The notes under the pieces: generated by a model
The model's input: the letters and a program-made list of their open reading frames with translations, nothing else
Told to the model about the DNA's origin: nothing
Databases searched by the model: none
Program-made: the position numbers and the translations under genes
Assembly: GCA_036169595.1 (NCBI GenBank)
Contig: CM069766.1
Span: 1,397,501 to 1,455,000 of the forward strand
DNA: 57,500 nt
Reading direction: 5' to 3'
Source of the DNA: Dictyostelium firmibasis
Lineage: Eukaryota; Evosea; Eumycetozoa; Dictyosteliales; Dictyosteliaceae
Shown: positions 11,859 to 28,932 of the stretch, in pieces
Layout: each line of letters starts with the position of its first letter
How positions within the stretch are numbered: the stretch's first letter is position 1

Positions 11859-14509
11859 TTATTGTTGAGGTACTTTTCTTTGTTTAATTGATGCAGCTTC
11901 AGAAGATTTTACAAGGTTAATAACAGCACCAGATAAACCTTTAGCGCAAGTTACCAATTGTTCTTCAGCGGTAGGATCATTGAAATCATTTGATTTGACT
12001 GCACAAAGGATTTTAAGTTGGGTACTGAAATTACCACCACAATCGCAATAGGTTAAAACGTTTTGTTTTAAACGTGGGTCAGTACAATTATCGGCGATAT
12101 GTTTAGCTTGAATTTGAACTTGTTTAATGGTGTCTGCGATTTTACGAGCGGCAGTAATCATACCTTTAACATCACCATTGACAGCGAAACTAGAGATTAA
12201 AGCCATTTGTTGAGCGATTTCATCAGATAATTGAACGAGTATACCCATTGGGGTACCATCACGAACCTTTGATTCCAATGCTTGAGCTACATCAGCAGCA
12301 GCACCGAAAACTGCTTTATTGACAGGGCCTTCTGGGACGACGAGTTTTGGAGCACGTTTTCTTTCCTCTTCTTCGGCTGCCAAACGTTTTTTTTCCTCTT
12401 CGATTGCAATCAAACGTTTCTTTTCCTCCTCGGCTTCGATTCTTGCCAACTCTGCAGCTTTTAAAGCGGCACGAGCTTTTGCTTTTTCCTCTGCTTCAAC
12501 TCTTGCAATCTCTTCATTTCTCTTTCTCTTTTCTTCTTTAAGTTCTTCAGCAGTTGGTTGAATTACTTGACTAAGATTGCTACTTGCTTCTTTAACTTTT
12601 TTAACGATATCTTCAAGTCTCTTACGAGCTTCTTTATCATCTGGATTAGCTAAACATGCTTTAATTGCCTCTAAAAGTTGTGGTGTAAGTTTTTTAAGTT
12701 GTTCAATTGAGTCGAGTACTTGTTTCTTACGTTCTGGATCGGTAATGGTTTGAGCGTATGCTTCAGCTGCTTCAATTTGTTTTTTAATAGAATTGGCAAT
12801 ATCTTTGGCGTATTGAACACCTTTGAATTGCATTTCTGGACCACCTTCATCGATACATTTCAAAAGGGAATCGAGATCATTATGAATTTTAGTGTTGAGT
12901 GCTGATACAACTTCATAAGGTTGAGAGATTTGACTAATGGCTTGTTTAGCCTCTTTAATATCTGATGAGAGATTTTTACGAGCTTCATGATCGTTTGGAT
13001 TGGCGATTGCTTTGTTTGCATTTTCAATGATTCTTGGTTTAAGTTTTTGTAGTCTTTCAATGGATTGTTTAATTTGATGACGTTGACCTGGATCAGTGAC
13101 ATTTTCAAGTAAGGCTTGTGCCAATTCAATATGTTTATCGATTGCAGATGGGATATGAGAGAGAATGACTTGAGCACGTTTCTTATCACCTTGTGCGATT
13201 GCTTCTTCTAATGAATCCAAATCTCTTGCCAATGAAACACCTGATGCAGCAACTATCTCTGCTGGTGTTGAAACGACAGCTGTTGCCAATGCTTCTGATG
13301 CTTTTTGAGTAGAGTAAATTACAGACTCTAAATGTTTTTGTGCCTCTTGATCATTTGGATTCTCCAATACTGGTTTCATTGCGGCAATTAACATTGGGGT
13401 TAATTTCTTGAGTTCTTCAATTTGTTTTAATAACATCTTCTTTTTAACTGGATCTTGACAACGATTTGCAACGATTATTGCATTTGAGATTTGTAAGTTT
13501 GCAGCATTAACAATCTCTCTAGCGGCTGCAGGACCATTACCAGCTTCAATTGATTTTGGAAGTGTACGAAGGTTATCGATGAGAATTGCGGATGCACGTG
13601 TAACTTCATCTTCAGCCATTGTACGAACTGGTTTCCATTTGAATGCGAGATCAACAAATTTTGTATTACTCTCAAAAATCAATTTAATAGTGTAGATTAA
13701 ATCATCGATAGCTGATAATAATTTACTTGATAACTCTGAACGTTTTGATCTCAATGTCTCTTCTCTTGGATTTCTACAAACGTCACGTGCACTTGCTTGA
13801 TGTTGTTCTGAGAGTATATTAACCATAGTTGCAATGTCTTCAAGTTTTGAACGTAACTCTGGATTATGACTACCTTCTGAACGACGTTGTGATCTCTTTA
13901 CCAATTCGCCATGTAATTGATTAACATCACCGATCATAATGTCCAATTGTTTAATGTTTTCAATCTCATCGATTCTTCTTACACCCTCAGCTGCTTTCTT
14001 GGCAATGTTTACCAATACTTTAATGTTTGATTGCTCTTCAATCAATACTAACAATACTACATTTTGAAGGATTTGTTTGGCTGCTTTAATTGCATCCTTT
14101 TGTGGTACTCTATTCCATGGATCTTCTCTTGCACGAACTGCATGAACATATAATTGACCTGCTGAATTCTTTAATTGCTTTGATGTACTCTCCAATTGTC
14201 CAACAAATTCTTCATCTATTAATGATACTGTCTCTTCTGCTGCTTCTGCCATTCCATTAACTGCTTGTTGAATCAATTCAACTCCTGGTACCATATCCTA
14301 TTATTTTAAAAAAAAATAAATAAATAAAAAATGAAAAAAAATCAAATTTAAAATATTAATTAATATCAACTAATATATATATTTCAATTTTTTTTTTTCC
14401 TTCAAAATTTTATACATACTCCAAAAAGAGAATTTTTTTCCTCACTATCTGTGATTGCAATAACCAATGAGGAAACTGCATCGGCAATCATTTCTAATAC
14501 TTCATCCAT
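11859..14509 (-). CDS. Vinculin/alpha-catenin family actin-linking protein
   Basis: Two exons, 14509..14420 and 14297..11859; the 122-bp intron is in phase 0, giving 842 residues. The first 30 residues (SSLVIAITDSEE) supply the conserved vinculin N-terminus, so the upstream exon is well supported. The head (about 1-260) matches vinculin/alpha-catenin D1 helices. It is followed by three tandem helical repeats around residues 310, 430 and 548 (DP...IE.L.KL.P...NP.D.EA), then a charged Glu/Lys/Arg linker (about 608-682), then a tail (about 690-842) with STQLKIL and EAASIK motifs typical of the F-actin-binding vinculin tail. It probably links actin to adhesions or, with beta-catenin/Aardvark, to tip-epithelium junctions. 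Dictyostelium has vinculins and a separate alpha-catenin; the tail shows features of both, so I assign no symbol. Confidence 0.93.
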
Positions 14510-14887
14510 TTTTTAATTTTTTTTTTTTTTTTATTTCTTTTAAATAATAAATTTTAAGATTATTTTTGATTTGGTTTTTATCTTTTTTTTAAAAATTCTT
14601 AAGAAAAAAAGTTGACTAATTTATAACTATGAAAATAAAAGAAGCTGTTATATAATTGAAGTAATTTTTTTATTATTATTATTAATATTCAAAAGTAATT
14701 AATTAATTAAGTATAAATATAAAAAAATAAAATAAAAAAAAAATGAAAAATAAATTAAACAATTGATGATGGAAAAAAAAAAAAATTGGTAAATAAATAA
14801 AAAAAAAAAATAATAAAAAAAAAAAAATAATTAAAAAATAATAATTATAAATGGGTTTTGATGTGTGTTGTTAGAGTGTGTTAAATT

Positions 14888-14924
<37 letters not shown>

Positions 14925-15370
14925 AATGTTACATCTAACAAGAATTTTTTTTTTCTTTTCCTTTTTATTTTTTTTTTCCTTTTTTTTTATTTTTTTATTT
15001 TTTATTTTTTTTATAAAAAAATCACCACAACCTTAATGCCTTGCACTCTCATCGAAAAAAAAAAAAAACAGACCATATCAAAAAAAAAAAAAAATAAATA
15101 AAAAATATTTATTAACAAAACACAAACACAACACCAATTAAAACAGGATAGAGTGTTAAAATTTGTATGGGATATATATATTTATATATAAATAAAAAGA
15201 AAAAAAAAAAAGTCAACGGGTAATTTTTTTTTTTTTTTTTTTTTTCAAGATCACTTACAATTATTTTTTTAAATTCTTAACTGTTATTATTTTTTTAAAT
15301 ATATAAAATTAAATAAATAAATAATGTTTTTTTTATATTACAACAATGAATAAATAAATAGTATTGTACA

Positions 15371-15405
<35 letters not shown>

Positions 15406-15797
15406 ATGTTTTATTTTATGTTTAAATTATTTAAAAGTCTTTTTTTGATACCACAACAAACTAAAAATAATAATAATTTATTTTTTTTTTTATTTTTTTT
15501 TTTTATTTTTTCATAAAATTTTTTTTTTTTATTTTTGCATTTTTTGTGGCTTTTAATTATCAAATGATTTCTTTGAAAAAATGAAAAAATAAAAAAATAA
15601 AATTGAAAAAAAAAACGACAAAAAAAATAAGTTTTGGATTAATTAGTTGAAAAAAAAAAAAAAAACCAATCAATTTATTGAAAAAAAAAAAAGGAAAAAA
15701 AAGATTAAATGACAAAAAATACCCAATCCTCCCTTTTTTTTTTTTTTTTTTTTTTTCTTCTCAATAGTTACCAATAGAAAAAATTTGGTTTTGGATT

Positions 15798-15832
<35 letters not shown>

Positions 15833-15924
15833 GATGATAAAATGGGAGAGAGAAAAAAAATAAAAATAAAACTCAAACTCAACTCTTACTTTTGAATAAT
15901 AAAATAAAATTTTTTTTTTTAAAT
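14510..15924. promoter_or_regulatory. Vinculin-gene promoter region and 3' flank of dhx16
   Basis: 1.4 kb of A/T DNA with many 20-40-bp T or A runs. A GT-rich island GATGTGTGTTGTTAGAGTGTG at about 14858-14878, 350 bp upstream of the vinculin ATG, resembles a Dictyostelium G-box. A CA-rich stretch ACACAAACACAACACC lies near 15120. No open frame or RNA gene was seen. Confidence 0.35.
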
Positions 15925-18900
15925 TTATTTATTAATTTGTTTTTTACCAATATTTTTTGGTAATTTTTGATTATCATTAACATCTTTTTCTTTGTAGATA
16001 TGAGGAGCAATTTCATGTAACCAAGAGGATTGAATTTCAACCACTTGTCTCATAAACTCTTTAGTTGTTAAAACCAATTCATGATATACAACCCATTTGG
16101 GTGGTGATTGAAATAGACAAGATGATGGATGAATTTGAACACTTTGATTATGTTTTGTAGTCCTAAATAAACCAGACTTCTCAAGTTTAGCGGAATTATA
16201 AAAGAAACCTGAAGCAATACATTTTCTAATTGAGTCAGTATCATCAACATTTGAAATCAATGGAATTTCAACACGTTCCAATAAGAGTTCCAATTGATCT
16301 CTGACATCTTGAGCACGTTTCATTGAACGATGTTGAATGAAATTTTCAAAACACCATTGAATGGCATAGCCTGATTCACGCCATTGATTGAAAACATTCA
16401 TCAAAGTAAGATGATCACCTTGTGGATGAAAAAATAATTTTCTAGCGGCATCTGCAGCGAAGGCTTTATCCTTTGGTCTGTAGAAAATTGTATTTCCAAC
16501 ACTTAACATTGCACAAATGGTTAGAATCTCTTCACTACATTTATATTTCTCACTTGCAATGATCATTTTTGATAGTTGTGGATCAACTGGAAACTCAGCC
16601 ATCTTCCTACCCAATTTTGTCAATTGACCTCTATCATTCAATGCACCTAATGCATATAGTTGCTCCAATGCAGCAATCAATGTTTGAGCTGGTGGTGGAT
16701 CCATGAAATTGAAATTCATCAAATCATTAATACCCATAGATTTTAAAAGTAATACAACATTACCCAAATTTGTACGCTGAATCTCTGGAATTGTATTCTC
16801 TTCCAATTCATTATCAAATGCCCATGCTGTGAATAATCTAAAACATTTACCAGGTGCAACACGACCTGCTCTACCTTTTCTTTGATTTGCTGATGCTTTA
16901 CTAACGGGTGTAATCACCAATGATTCCATACCAGTACGTGGATTAAACATTTTCTGTTTACAAAATCCTGGATCAATCACATATATGATACCATCTATAG
17001 TTAGAGAAGTTTCTGCAATATTGGTAGCCAATACAACTTTTCTAGCATTTGGTGGAGTGGGTTCAAATATTTTTGCCTGTAAATCAGTTGGAAGTGTAGA
17101 ATAGATTCTCGTGATAATCAACTCTTTTATTTTTGTGCCTAAACCTCTAGTTCTAGTTTGTAACATTTCCGCCGCTTGATCAACCTCTTCTTGACCAGTT
17201 AAAAACACTAAAATATCACCCAACGGTTCTGTAATATGAATTTGTAATACAGTAACAACAGCTGCATCTAAATAGTCTGCTTCAGGTGCTTGAGTATAAT
17301 GAGTGCTAACTTCATATTTTCTACCGGGAATATTAAACGTCGGAGCACCATCGAAATACTCTGAGAATCTCTCTGCATCCATGGTTGCGGATGAAATCAA
17401 CAATTTAAGATCTGGTCTAAATCTAGTGATATCTTTCAATAGACCAAAGAGAATATCAGTATGGAGTGTACGTTCATGAGCTTCATCAATGATTAACACA
17501 GAGTAGCTTGCTAAATCTGGTGCAGTAAGGAACTCTCTTACCAACATACCATCAGTCATATATTGAAGAACAGTTTTTTGTGATGTACAATCCTCAAAAC
17601 GAATAGAATAACCAACTTCATTACCCAATTTACAACCTACTTCTTCAGCAACCCTAGCAGCAACACTCATTGCTGCCACTCTTCTTGGTTGAGTGCATCC
17701 TATCTTTCCAGTTTTTGAAAAACCAGCTTCATGAAGGTATTGTGGAATTTGTGTGGTTTTACCTGATCCAGTTTCACCCACTATAATAAGTACTTGATAT
17801 TCTCTGACTGCTTCAATCAATTCCTCACGATATGGATAAACTGGTAAAGATTTTCTAACTTCTTGAATGGTCATCTTTGCCTGAGCAGATCCATCATCAC
17901 CAGGTTTCAATATCAATACACCATTATCTTTCTTTCCTTGATTTAATACTTCCTCTTTGATGAATTCAATTTGGTCTTCGAAAACATACTCATACTCTTC
18001 ATTACCACCACCTATATTAGTTGATGAAGATGCTCTATTCTCAGAAATAGCAGACTTCATTCTATTTTGTTCCCATTCTTTTTGTTCAGGATTAAAAGAT
18101 AATGAATCATTATTACCACCTTTTTTATTTAAATTTTTATCAGTATATGATGATTTCAATAATGAATCTTTGTCTTTAATTTCTGATGGTAATTGATAGT
18201 AATCATCGGATTGATTGGCTTCATTTAAACGTTGACTTGCCAATTCATAAAGTTTTTTCTTTTTTTCAAAATCTTTAATCTCTTGTTCTGTCAATTGTTG
18301 ATCTTTAAATAATTCATACTCCTCTTCAATCTCTCTCTTTAAGAGTATTAATCGTTTTTGTTCTTCACCCACTAAATATTTTCTACGCGATTTAATTCTT
18401 TCAGTATCCAATTGTTCAGATTGTTCCAACCTATTTTTTCTATCTATTGATTCTTTAGTTTCAGAATCATCATGAACTTTTTTTTTTGTTGATTTTTCAT
18501 CTCTTTTTTTTATTCTATCACTTAATTCTTTAACTTCTCTTTGTTCTTTTTCGTATTCATCCTCTTCCACTTCCTCCTCTTTCTTCCTCTCGTCTTTTTT
18601 TTCTATATTATTATTTTTATTATCATTATTTTCTTCTTCAATTATTGATTTATATGGTTGTCTTTTTTGTGGATTATTATTATTATTATTATTACTATTA
18701 TTTTCATTATTTTCATTATAATTATCTTCTTGTTGTTTTTCGTTGATAGATTCAGGTTCAGGTTCATCATCCCAATTGTTATCAGATTTCTTTCTGGTTG
18801 ATGATTTTTTATCTTTTTTATCTCTCTTTTCTTTTTTTTTCTCTTTTTTTTTCCTTTTTCTTTCAATATCACTGTCACTATCACTGCTACTACTACTACT

Positions 18901-19266
18901 ATTTACAATATCGTCATCGTGGTCAATAACTAATTTATACGATTTATTCTTTTTTAAAAATTCAATTTTATCTTTCTCTTTATCTTTAAATGATTGTGAT
19001 GAAGATGATGACAAAGATGAAGATGAAGATGTGGAAGTTATATTTTGAATTTTTTGTTGTGTTTTATTTAATAATTCTTGAGCAAATGATTTTGTTTTGG
19101 AATTTATTGGAAAATCTTGTTCTTTTAATGTTGATATTAATGAATTTACATCTTTTGATTTTTTTGATAATGCTATTATATAATCAACCATTGTAGATTC
19201 ACGATATCCCAAGATATCGAATATCTTATCTGATACCCAATTTTTTATTGATTCATTACTGCTCAT
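15925..19266 (-). CDS. dhx16: Pre-mRNA splicing DEAH-box helicase DHX16/Prp2
   Basis: Single exon, 1113 residues, close to other DHX16 proteins plus low-complexity insertions. The N-terminus ([21 protein letters not shown]) is the PWI-like start typical of DHX16. A charged Ser/Asp/Lys/Glu region follows (about 95-330), containing a short Asn run. The helicase core begins near 440: motif I GETGSGKT near 497, DEAH near 594, SAT near 625 and QRKGRAGR, then the winged-helix, ratchet (HA2) and OB domains expected of DEAH/RHA helicases. Prp2 acts in the nucleus with Spp2 to remodel the activated spliceosome just before the first transesterification. All catalytic motifs are intact. It is head to head with dhx38. 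Confidence 0.96.
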   Translation of the reverse strand: MSSNESIKNWVSDKIFDILGYRESTMVDYIIALSKKSKDVNSLISTLKEQDFPINSKTKSFAQELLNKTQQKIQNITSTSSSSSLSSSSSQSFKDKEKDKIEFLKKNKSYKLVIDHDDDIVNSSSSSSDSDSDIERKRKKKEKKKEKRDKKDKKSSTRKKSDNNWDDEPEPESINEKQQEDNYNENNENNSNNNNNNNPQKRQPYKSIIEEENNDNKNNNIEKKDERKKEEEVEEDEYEKEQREVKELSDRIKKRDEKSTKKKVHDDSETKESIDRKNRLEQSEQLDTERIKSRRKYLVGEEQKRLILLKREIEEEYELFKDQQLTEQEIKDFEKKKKLYELASQRLNEANQSDDYYQLPSEIKDKDSLLKSSYTDKNLNKKGGNNDSLSFNPEQKEWEQNRMKSAISENRASSSTNIGGGNEEYEYVFEDQIEFIKEEVLNQGKKDNGVLILKPGDDGSAQAKMTIQEVRKSLPVYPYREELIEAVREYQVLIIVGETGSGKTTQIPQYLHEAGFSKTGKIGCTQPRRVAAMSVAARVAEEVGCKLGNEVGYSIRFEDCTSQKTVLQYMTDGMLVREFLTAPDLASYSVLIIDEAHERTLHTDILFGLLKDITRFRPDLKLLISSATMDAERFSEYFDGAPTFNIPGRKYEVSTHYTQAPEADYLDAAVVTVLQIHITEPLGDILVFLTGQEEVDQAAEMLQTRTRGLGTKIKELIITRIYSTLPTDLQAKIFEPTPPNARKVVLATNIAETSLTIDGIIYVIDPGFCKQKMFNPRTGMESLVITPVSKASANQRKGRAGRVAPGKCFRLFTAWAFDNELEENTIPEIQRTNLGNVVLLLKSMGINDLMNFNFMDPPPAQTLIAALEQLYALGALNDRGQLTKLGRKMAEFPVDPQLSKMIIASEKYKCSEEILTICAMLSVGNTIFYRPKDKAFAADAARKLFFHPQGDHLTLMNVFNQWRESGYAIQWCFENFIQHRSMKRAQDVRDQLELLLERVEIPLISNVDDTDSIRKCIASGFFYNSAKLEKSGLFRTTKHNQSVQIHPSSCLFQSPPKWVVYHELVLTTKEFMRQVVEIQSSWLHEIAPHIYKEKDVNDNQKLPKNIGKKQINK

Positions 19267-19649
19267 AATTTTACTTTTCTTTTTTTTTTTTTTTTTTTTT
19301 TTCTAAAAAAATTTTAATTTATATTAATATTGTTATAATATTATTTTACACATTAATTTAATAAGTTTGTTTGAATAATACTCAAACACAAATAAATATC
19401 TGATATATGTTCGTTAATTTAATTAAAAAAAAAAAAAAAAAATGAAAATGAAATAAAAAAAAATAAATTTGGAAAAGGGGTGTGAAAAAATTCAAATAAA
19501 ATGAACAAAAAAAAAAAAAAAAAAAAATTTTCGACAATTGTAATAATTTCATTAATCCAAAAAATTTAGTCAACTAAAAACACATAAAATAAAAACAATA
19601 ACATATTATGATTTATTGTAGTTTAAATTAAAAATAATAAAAATAAAAA
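19267..19649. promoter_or_regulatory. Shared divergent promoter of dhx16 and dhx38
   Basis: 383 bp separate the two start codons and must hold both promoters and both leaders. The DNA is A/T-rich with four poly-A or poly-T runs. Non-A/T text is limited to short pieces such as GGAAAAGGGGTGTG near 19471 (G-box-like) and TTTCGACAATTG near 19530. Confidence 0.6.
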
Positions 19650-24122
<4,473 letters not shown>

Positions 24123-24444
24123 TTAAAATTTAAATTCAAAAATATAAACTTTGATCACATCTTTTTTTTTTAAAAGATTATTTTATTACCACCTACAATT
24201 TATTTTTTTTATAAAAAAAAAGTGACACCACCACAAAATATACACTGTTATTTTTAATTTTTTTAAATTATTTTTTTAAAAATTAAATCTATCCCACAAT
24301 ATTCATTCACACTATATATATATAATATACATATGTATATGTATATATTATAATTAATTAAAAAAAAAATTTTGATCAAAATATAAGTATGTGATCATTA
24401 TCTTTAACTTTTTTTTTTTTTTTTTTTTTTTTTAAAATCTTAGT

Positions 24445-24454
24445 ACCCCATAAA
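24445..24454 (+). promoter_or_regulatory. DUSE-like element 1
   Basis: ACCCCATAAA matches the core CCCATAA of the Dictyostelium upstream sequence element found about 60 bp before many snRNA, snoRNA and Class I small RNA genes. A candidate start would be near 24505-24515. Confidence 0.45.
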
Positions 24455-24504
24455 TATGTAATAGTAATTCTTTACCATTATGATTATTTAAATGAATAAT
24501 AATG

Positions 24505-24590
24505 GGGTAATAGTAACACATTCAATTATTTTTAACACCAGTATTATGAATTGAATAAATAATTTGTAAGATTAATAAATGAAATTTTAA
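24505..24590 (+). ncRNA. Candidate small RNA 1
   Basis: Placed only by distance from the upstream DUSE-like box. It contains an 8-bp perfect stem (24520-24527 with 24549-24556, ATTCAATT/AATTGAAT) with a 21-nt loop. There is no C/D or H/ACA signature and no Class I conserved motif, so class and ends are unknown. Confidence 0.2.
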
Positions 24591-24593
24591 AAA

Positions 24594-24603
24594 AACCCCA
24601 TAA
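24594..24603 (+). promoter_or_regulatory. DUSE-like element 2
   Basis: AACCCCATAA, with the same core and orientation as the box 149 bp upstream. Confidence 0.45.
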
Positions 24604-24612
24604 CAAATTAAC

Positions 24613-24690
24613 ATAGATACTACTTTTAATATCTATTTCTTAATTCCAATTCTAGTCAAAAAGATAAATCTTTTTAATAATTGGTAAAAA
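24613..24690 (+). ncRNA. Candidate small RNA 2 or its terminator hairpin
   Basis: Downstream of DUSE-like box 2 lie a 7-bp stem (ATAGATA at 24613, TATCTAT at 24630) and a perfect 8-bp hairpin AAAAAGAT/ATCTTTTT with a 2-nt loop at 24658-24675. Structures this A/T-rich can arise by chance; only the link with the box makes them interesting. Confidence 0.2.
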
Positions 24691-25169
24691 AAAAAACAAA
24701 TAATTAAAAAAAAAATATACACATAAATAATTTATTTAAATTTGGGTATTGATGTTTTTTTTTTGGTGTTTTTTTTTTTTTTTAATAAAACTTGTAATCT
24801 TGATTTTTTTCCCGAATTAAATAAAATTATTATTATAATTTAATTAATAAAAAAAAAAAAATAACTAACAAATGAGTATACTATTTTTTTCGCTATAAAT
24901 AAAAAATATTATCCAATCTTTTTTTATTTTAAAATAATATAAACTGATATTTAGAACTATTGCTATTATTATAATATTATTATTATTTTTTTACTTATAA
25001 ATTAAATCATTTTTTGAAATTTTTGTTTATTCAAATATTTATTTTTTAAAAAAAAAAAAAAATTCTCATACAACAAAAATAATACCAAATTCATAAATTA
25101 AATAACCCACCACACAATTAATATTTTAAAATCTATAAGAAAAAAAAAAAAAATTTTAAACTAAAAAAA

Positions 25170-25634
25170 ATGATGAAATTAATATTTATTATTATTGGGT
25201 TACTAATTTTTAATCAATTAATAATTCATGTATCACCTAAAGAAATGAAAGTAGCAATACCCCAAATTCCTCATAATGGTGTATTGGTAGTAAAAAAAAC
25301 TGGTGGGATAAATGATGTAAATGAAATGGTTGAAATTGACATGAAAACCCTATCAACCAGATATAATACTCAGGTTTTATTACAATCTGACATTCAAAAA
25401 TTGAGATACGATGTTTATGGTGATTCAATTTTCAAAGAATTTCCAACTTTTACTAATATGACCTTAGAAGATCCACAATATTATGATTATGTTTTAGATA
25501 TTGAAATTCCTACAATTCAATATCCATACTCAAAGAAAATAATTTGGATGACATATCCATTGAAATCAAAACCAAACTTTTTGGATACTTTAGAATATAT
25601 TTTAAATACCTATGGTGTTACTATTATTTATTAA
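25170..25634 (+). CDS. Small secreted protein, unknown family
   Basis: Single exon, 154 residues. The N-terminus MMKLIFIIIGLLIFNQLIIHVSP is a clear signal peptide. The remaining 130 residues are mixed and compact with no cysteine after the signal, one NxT site (NMT) and no anchor, so a soluble secreted or lumenal protein is likely. The family is not recognised. It ends 114 bp before the stop of the convergent RbBP5 gene. Confidence 0.75.
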   Translation: MMKLIFIIIGLLIFNQLIIHVSPKEMKVAIPQIPHNGVLVVKKTGGINDVNEMVEIDMKTLSTRYNTQVLLQSDIQKLRYDVYGDSIFKEFPTFTNMTLEDPQYYDYVLDIEIPTIQYPYSKKIIWMTYPLKSKPNFLDTLEYILNTYGVTIIY

Positions 25635-25748
25635 TTAATAATTTTTCAATTATTATAATTACTTTGTACAATATAAAATAAAAATAAAAATAAAAATTTA
25701 AAAAAAAAATATTATATACATAAAAACAAATATATCAGAGAAAGATAT

Positions 25749-27424
25749 TTATTTTCTTTTCTTTGAATCAGTATTTCTCTCTTTTTTTGAAGATTTTTCT
25801 TTTTTTTGAGGTTCATCTTTTTTTTGAACAGAGATAGAGTCTTCTGTATCTTTTTGAAATTTTTCATAGAGTGGGTGTCGAGGATCATCAAATTTAACAT
25901 TTGAAACATATCTATCATCGATAGAAGAAAAACAAAATAAATCTTCTTCTTCATCACTACTAAATTCAGTTGTTCTATCATTATAGTCAACATCTACAAA
26001 TAATTCTTCTTCAGAGTTTTTATCATTTGATTCTTGTTGAGTTTTTAATTTTTTAGAGGAACCACCTTTACCATTAACACCTCTATCACTATCACTATTT
26101 TCATTATCACTATCTTTAACATCGAATTCATCTTCATTTTCAACATATTCTAAATTCTCTTCCAACTCTTGAAAATCAGGAGCAAAAGAACTCCAATTCT
26201 CTTCGAAATAGGCAGTCCAAACATAAATTACTCCAGTGAAACTAATGCTAACGATGATTGGTCTTAATGGATGCCAAATTACATCTACCAATCCTTCTTT
26301 TGGACCTTCTAAATCTTTAACTAAACTACCACTAACACTCCAAACGAAAATACTATGTATGGATTTATGATGCATACCACCCACTACATATTCGTTGTTA
26401 CTACTAAAACAACATTTCTTCCAATGCATTCTGTTTACACTATCCTGATATTCACGTAACAATTGATAGAGATTCGTAGACTCCAATGAAATTAAACGTA
26501 ATACTTTATCAGAGGACGAAACTAACATGTATCTATGATTTCTACTAAATTCAATTTGTTTCACTGTTGTATTAGAAGAGGCAACTTTAAATTGTCTATC
26601 AATTGTCATGGTTTTAAAATCCAATACTGATATCATACCACAACTATCACCAAAATATATCTTTTCACCTTTTCTATTGAATGATGCAAATGTCGCGACA
26701 CCATTATAATTACTATTTACACTCGTTGGTATTGTACCAGTTGAACTTTCTTCTTTATTTATATAACTTGTCACCAATGCCTTAATATTCAATGCTGTTT
26801 GTTCATTGCTTTTAAAATTTAATAATATTGGATCTTCACCTTTTGTTTGTAAAACTATTAAACATAAATCACTAAAAACATATATATTTATATTTGTATA
26901 TATTAGAGTTATTCTTTAAATTAATAATAGATTATAATTATTCAATAATATTATATTTACTTATTTCTTGGGTGAAATTCTGCAAATAAAATTGGAGAAC
27001 CTAATTCTAAACTATATATAATTTTTGATGTTGGTAAATCCCAAAGTACAATTGAACCGTCATTACTTGCTGTTAGTAACCTTTTTCCATTTCTAGACCA
27101 ACTATTTTAGAATAAATTAGGTTGTTAATAATTATAGAGGTTAAAAAAAAAAAAAAAAGAATAACTATAAAGAAAATATAATTAAACATACGATATTGAA
27201 TTGACACAACCAGTATGATGATATAATGTTCTAACAATCTTTTTAGTATCGAAATCCCAAACCAATATCTTTCCTATTGGACTTGCACAACCAACCGCTA
27301 ATAATGTTCCCCTTCTATTGAATGTTGCAACATTGGATTTAATATTCTTTGGGTCAACCAAATAGTATTCTACTGCTTCTGGTACATCCGATTGTTTAAA
27401 AGGATCGATTAAACATAAATTCAT
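25749..27424 (-). CDS. rbbp5: RbBP5/Swd1, WD40 subunit of the Set1/COMPASS H3K4 methyltransferase
   Basis: Three exons, 27424..27192, 27101..26961 and 26871..25749, 498 residues, close to RbBP5 length. Both introns split codons and were resolved by phase. The start MNLCLIDPF aligns with animal MNLELLESF. WD40 blades run through most of the protein: FNRRGTLLAVGC, SISYSWSRNGKRLLTASNDGS, SPILFAEFHPRN, VATFASFNRKGEKIYFGD, WKKCCFSSNNEYVVGG and VIWHPLRPIIVSISF. The segment NWSSFAPDFQELEENLEY with the acidic stretch after it is the hallmark region by which RbBP5 contacts Ash2L and the SET protein. The C-terminus is acidic, then Lys-rich. It acts in nuclear chromatin as scaffold for H3K4 methylation. 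Confidence 0.96.
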
Positions 27425-27685
27425 TACTTTCCTTCTATTCCATCGAAATTTAAAAAAAAAAAATAAAAAAAATAAAAAAATAAAAATAAAAAAAATAAAA
27501 AAAAAATAAAAAAAAAATAAAAAAAAAAAAATGAAATAAATATAAAATCATTATTTTGGGAAAAAAAAATGGATCTTTTATAAAAGAAAAATAAAATAAA
27601 CTTTCAAGATTTGATAATTAAAAATTACTATATAGTTATGCGCTTTTATTTGTTTCTTTTTTTTTTTTAAAAAAAATTATTTTGT

Positions 27686-28883
27686 TCAAAAAAAAAAAAA
27701 AAAAAAAAAAAAAAATAATTTAAAATTTGGTTGAGTTGGTTGTTGTTTATAGCCAATTGGAATGAATCTAATGCTACCACTTGAAGTTTTAGCTTCTCTA
27801 TATGTATTTAATCTATGGATTTTGATAATATCATAAGAAAAGGTACTCAATGATTTTAACTCTACCGAAAGGGCATCGATAGAGTTTGAAGCCAATCTTC
27901 CAACGATATTACCACTTAGAATTGTACAATTTTTAATGAATAGCTGAGATTGAAGGAATAATGAAGTTGGGGAGAGGAAACAATCTTCACTACCGCCACA
28001 GTTGGTAATCTCCTCTTCATCCTTCTCTAATACATTATAATTTGATTTATCCAAATACAATGAGTTTAAATCCACATTAAAGTTTGAAGAAGTTGGATGG
28101 TTTTGAGTGAAGGAAAATGTTTGACAAGACAAAAGATCAACAAGGACCGTACGTAAAGATTCACAAAAATCCAACTCTATGCTATTGATATGATTAGCCT
28201 TTAGATAGAGGGTATCGATTGATGACTCGGAGGCTTTGAACTCTTTGAGATTTGGACAATCCAATACACAAGATTTAATACCACTCCAAGCTTCGATATC
28301 CAATTTTCTAAGAGTGTTTGAGGAGATACGTAAATTCTCCACACGCTCCAAATATACATAAAACTCTCTTAGGCTTGGTAATCTATCGACGATCTTTCCC
28401 AAAGATTTCTCATCGATGTCTCTACATTCAAACAACGACAATGACTTTAGTTCGCTTGCACATTCAATGACCAAAGAGCCTGTGCAACTTTCGATTGAAA
28501 GAGCATTCAACGAAGGTGTCCAGATATTGGTAGATTGTAAACTCTCACAACCTTCCAACGATAACTCTAACAAGGAACAGCAATTAATCTCTATGGATTG
28601 AAGCATTGGTAGACATGACAAACTTAGATACTTTAATGTATTACATGAAAACTTTAACTCTTTCAATGTTGAATTTCTGTACAATACCAATCTCTCAATC
28701 TTTGATTCGTCATTCAATGCACATCTTACCAATAGCTCATCAGGAACATTGCAATTCATCAATTCTAATTCTTTTAATTCTTTTAATTTTAATAATGATG
28801 TGTATGGATTGAATGTTTTTGGTCTTATTTTAGATATCTCTTCAACTTCCATTCTATCATCTATTTGTTGTTGTTGTTGTTGC

Positions 28884-28932
<49 letters not shown>

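Larger units (their letters stand above)
24123..25169. other. Intergenic, with two DUSE-like boxes
   Basis: 1 kb between dhx38 and the next plus-strand gene. The block 24310-24360 is an alternating TATA/CATATG inverted repeat. At 24445 and 24594 two boxes of the form CCCCATAA occur in the same orientation 149 bp apart, each followed by hairpin-forming DNA. The rest is A/T promoter DNA for the secreted orphan at 25170. Confidence 0.5.

Noticed and set aside
24310-24360. TATA/CATATG inverted repeat as a transposon end
   Set aside because: Simple alternating A/T sequence with no partner end or coding region.
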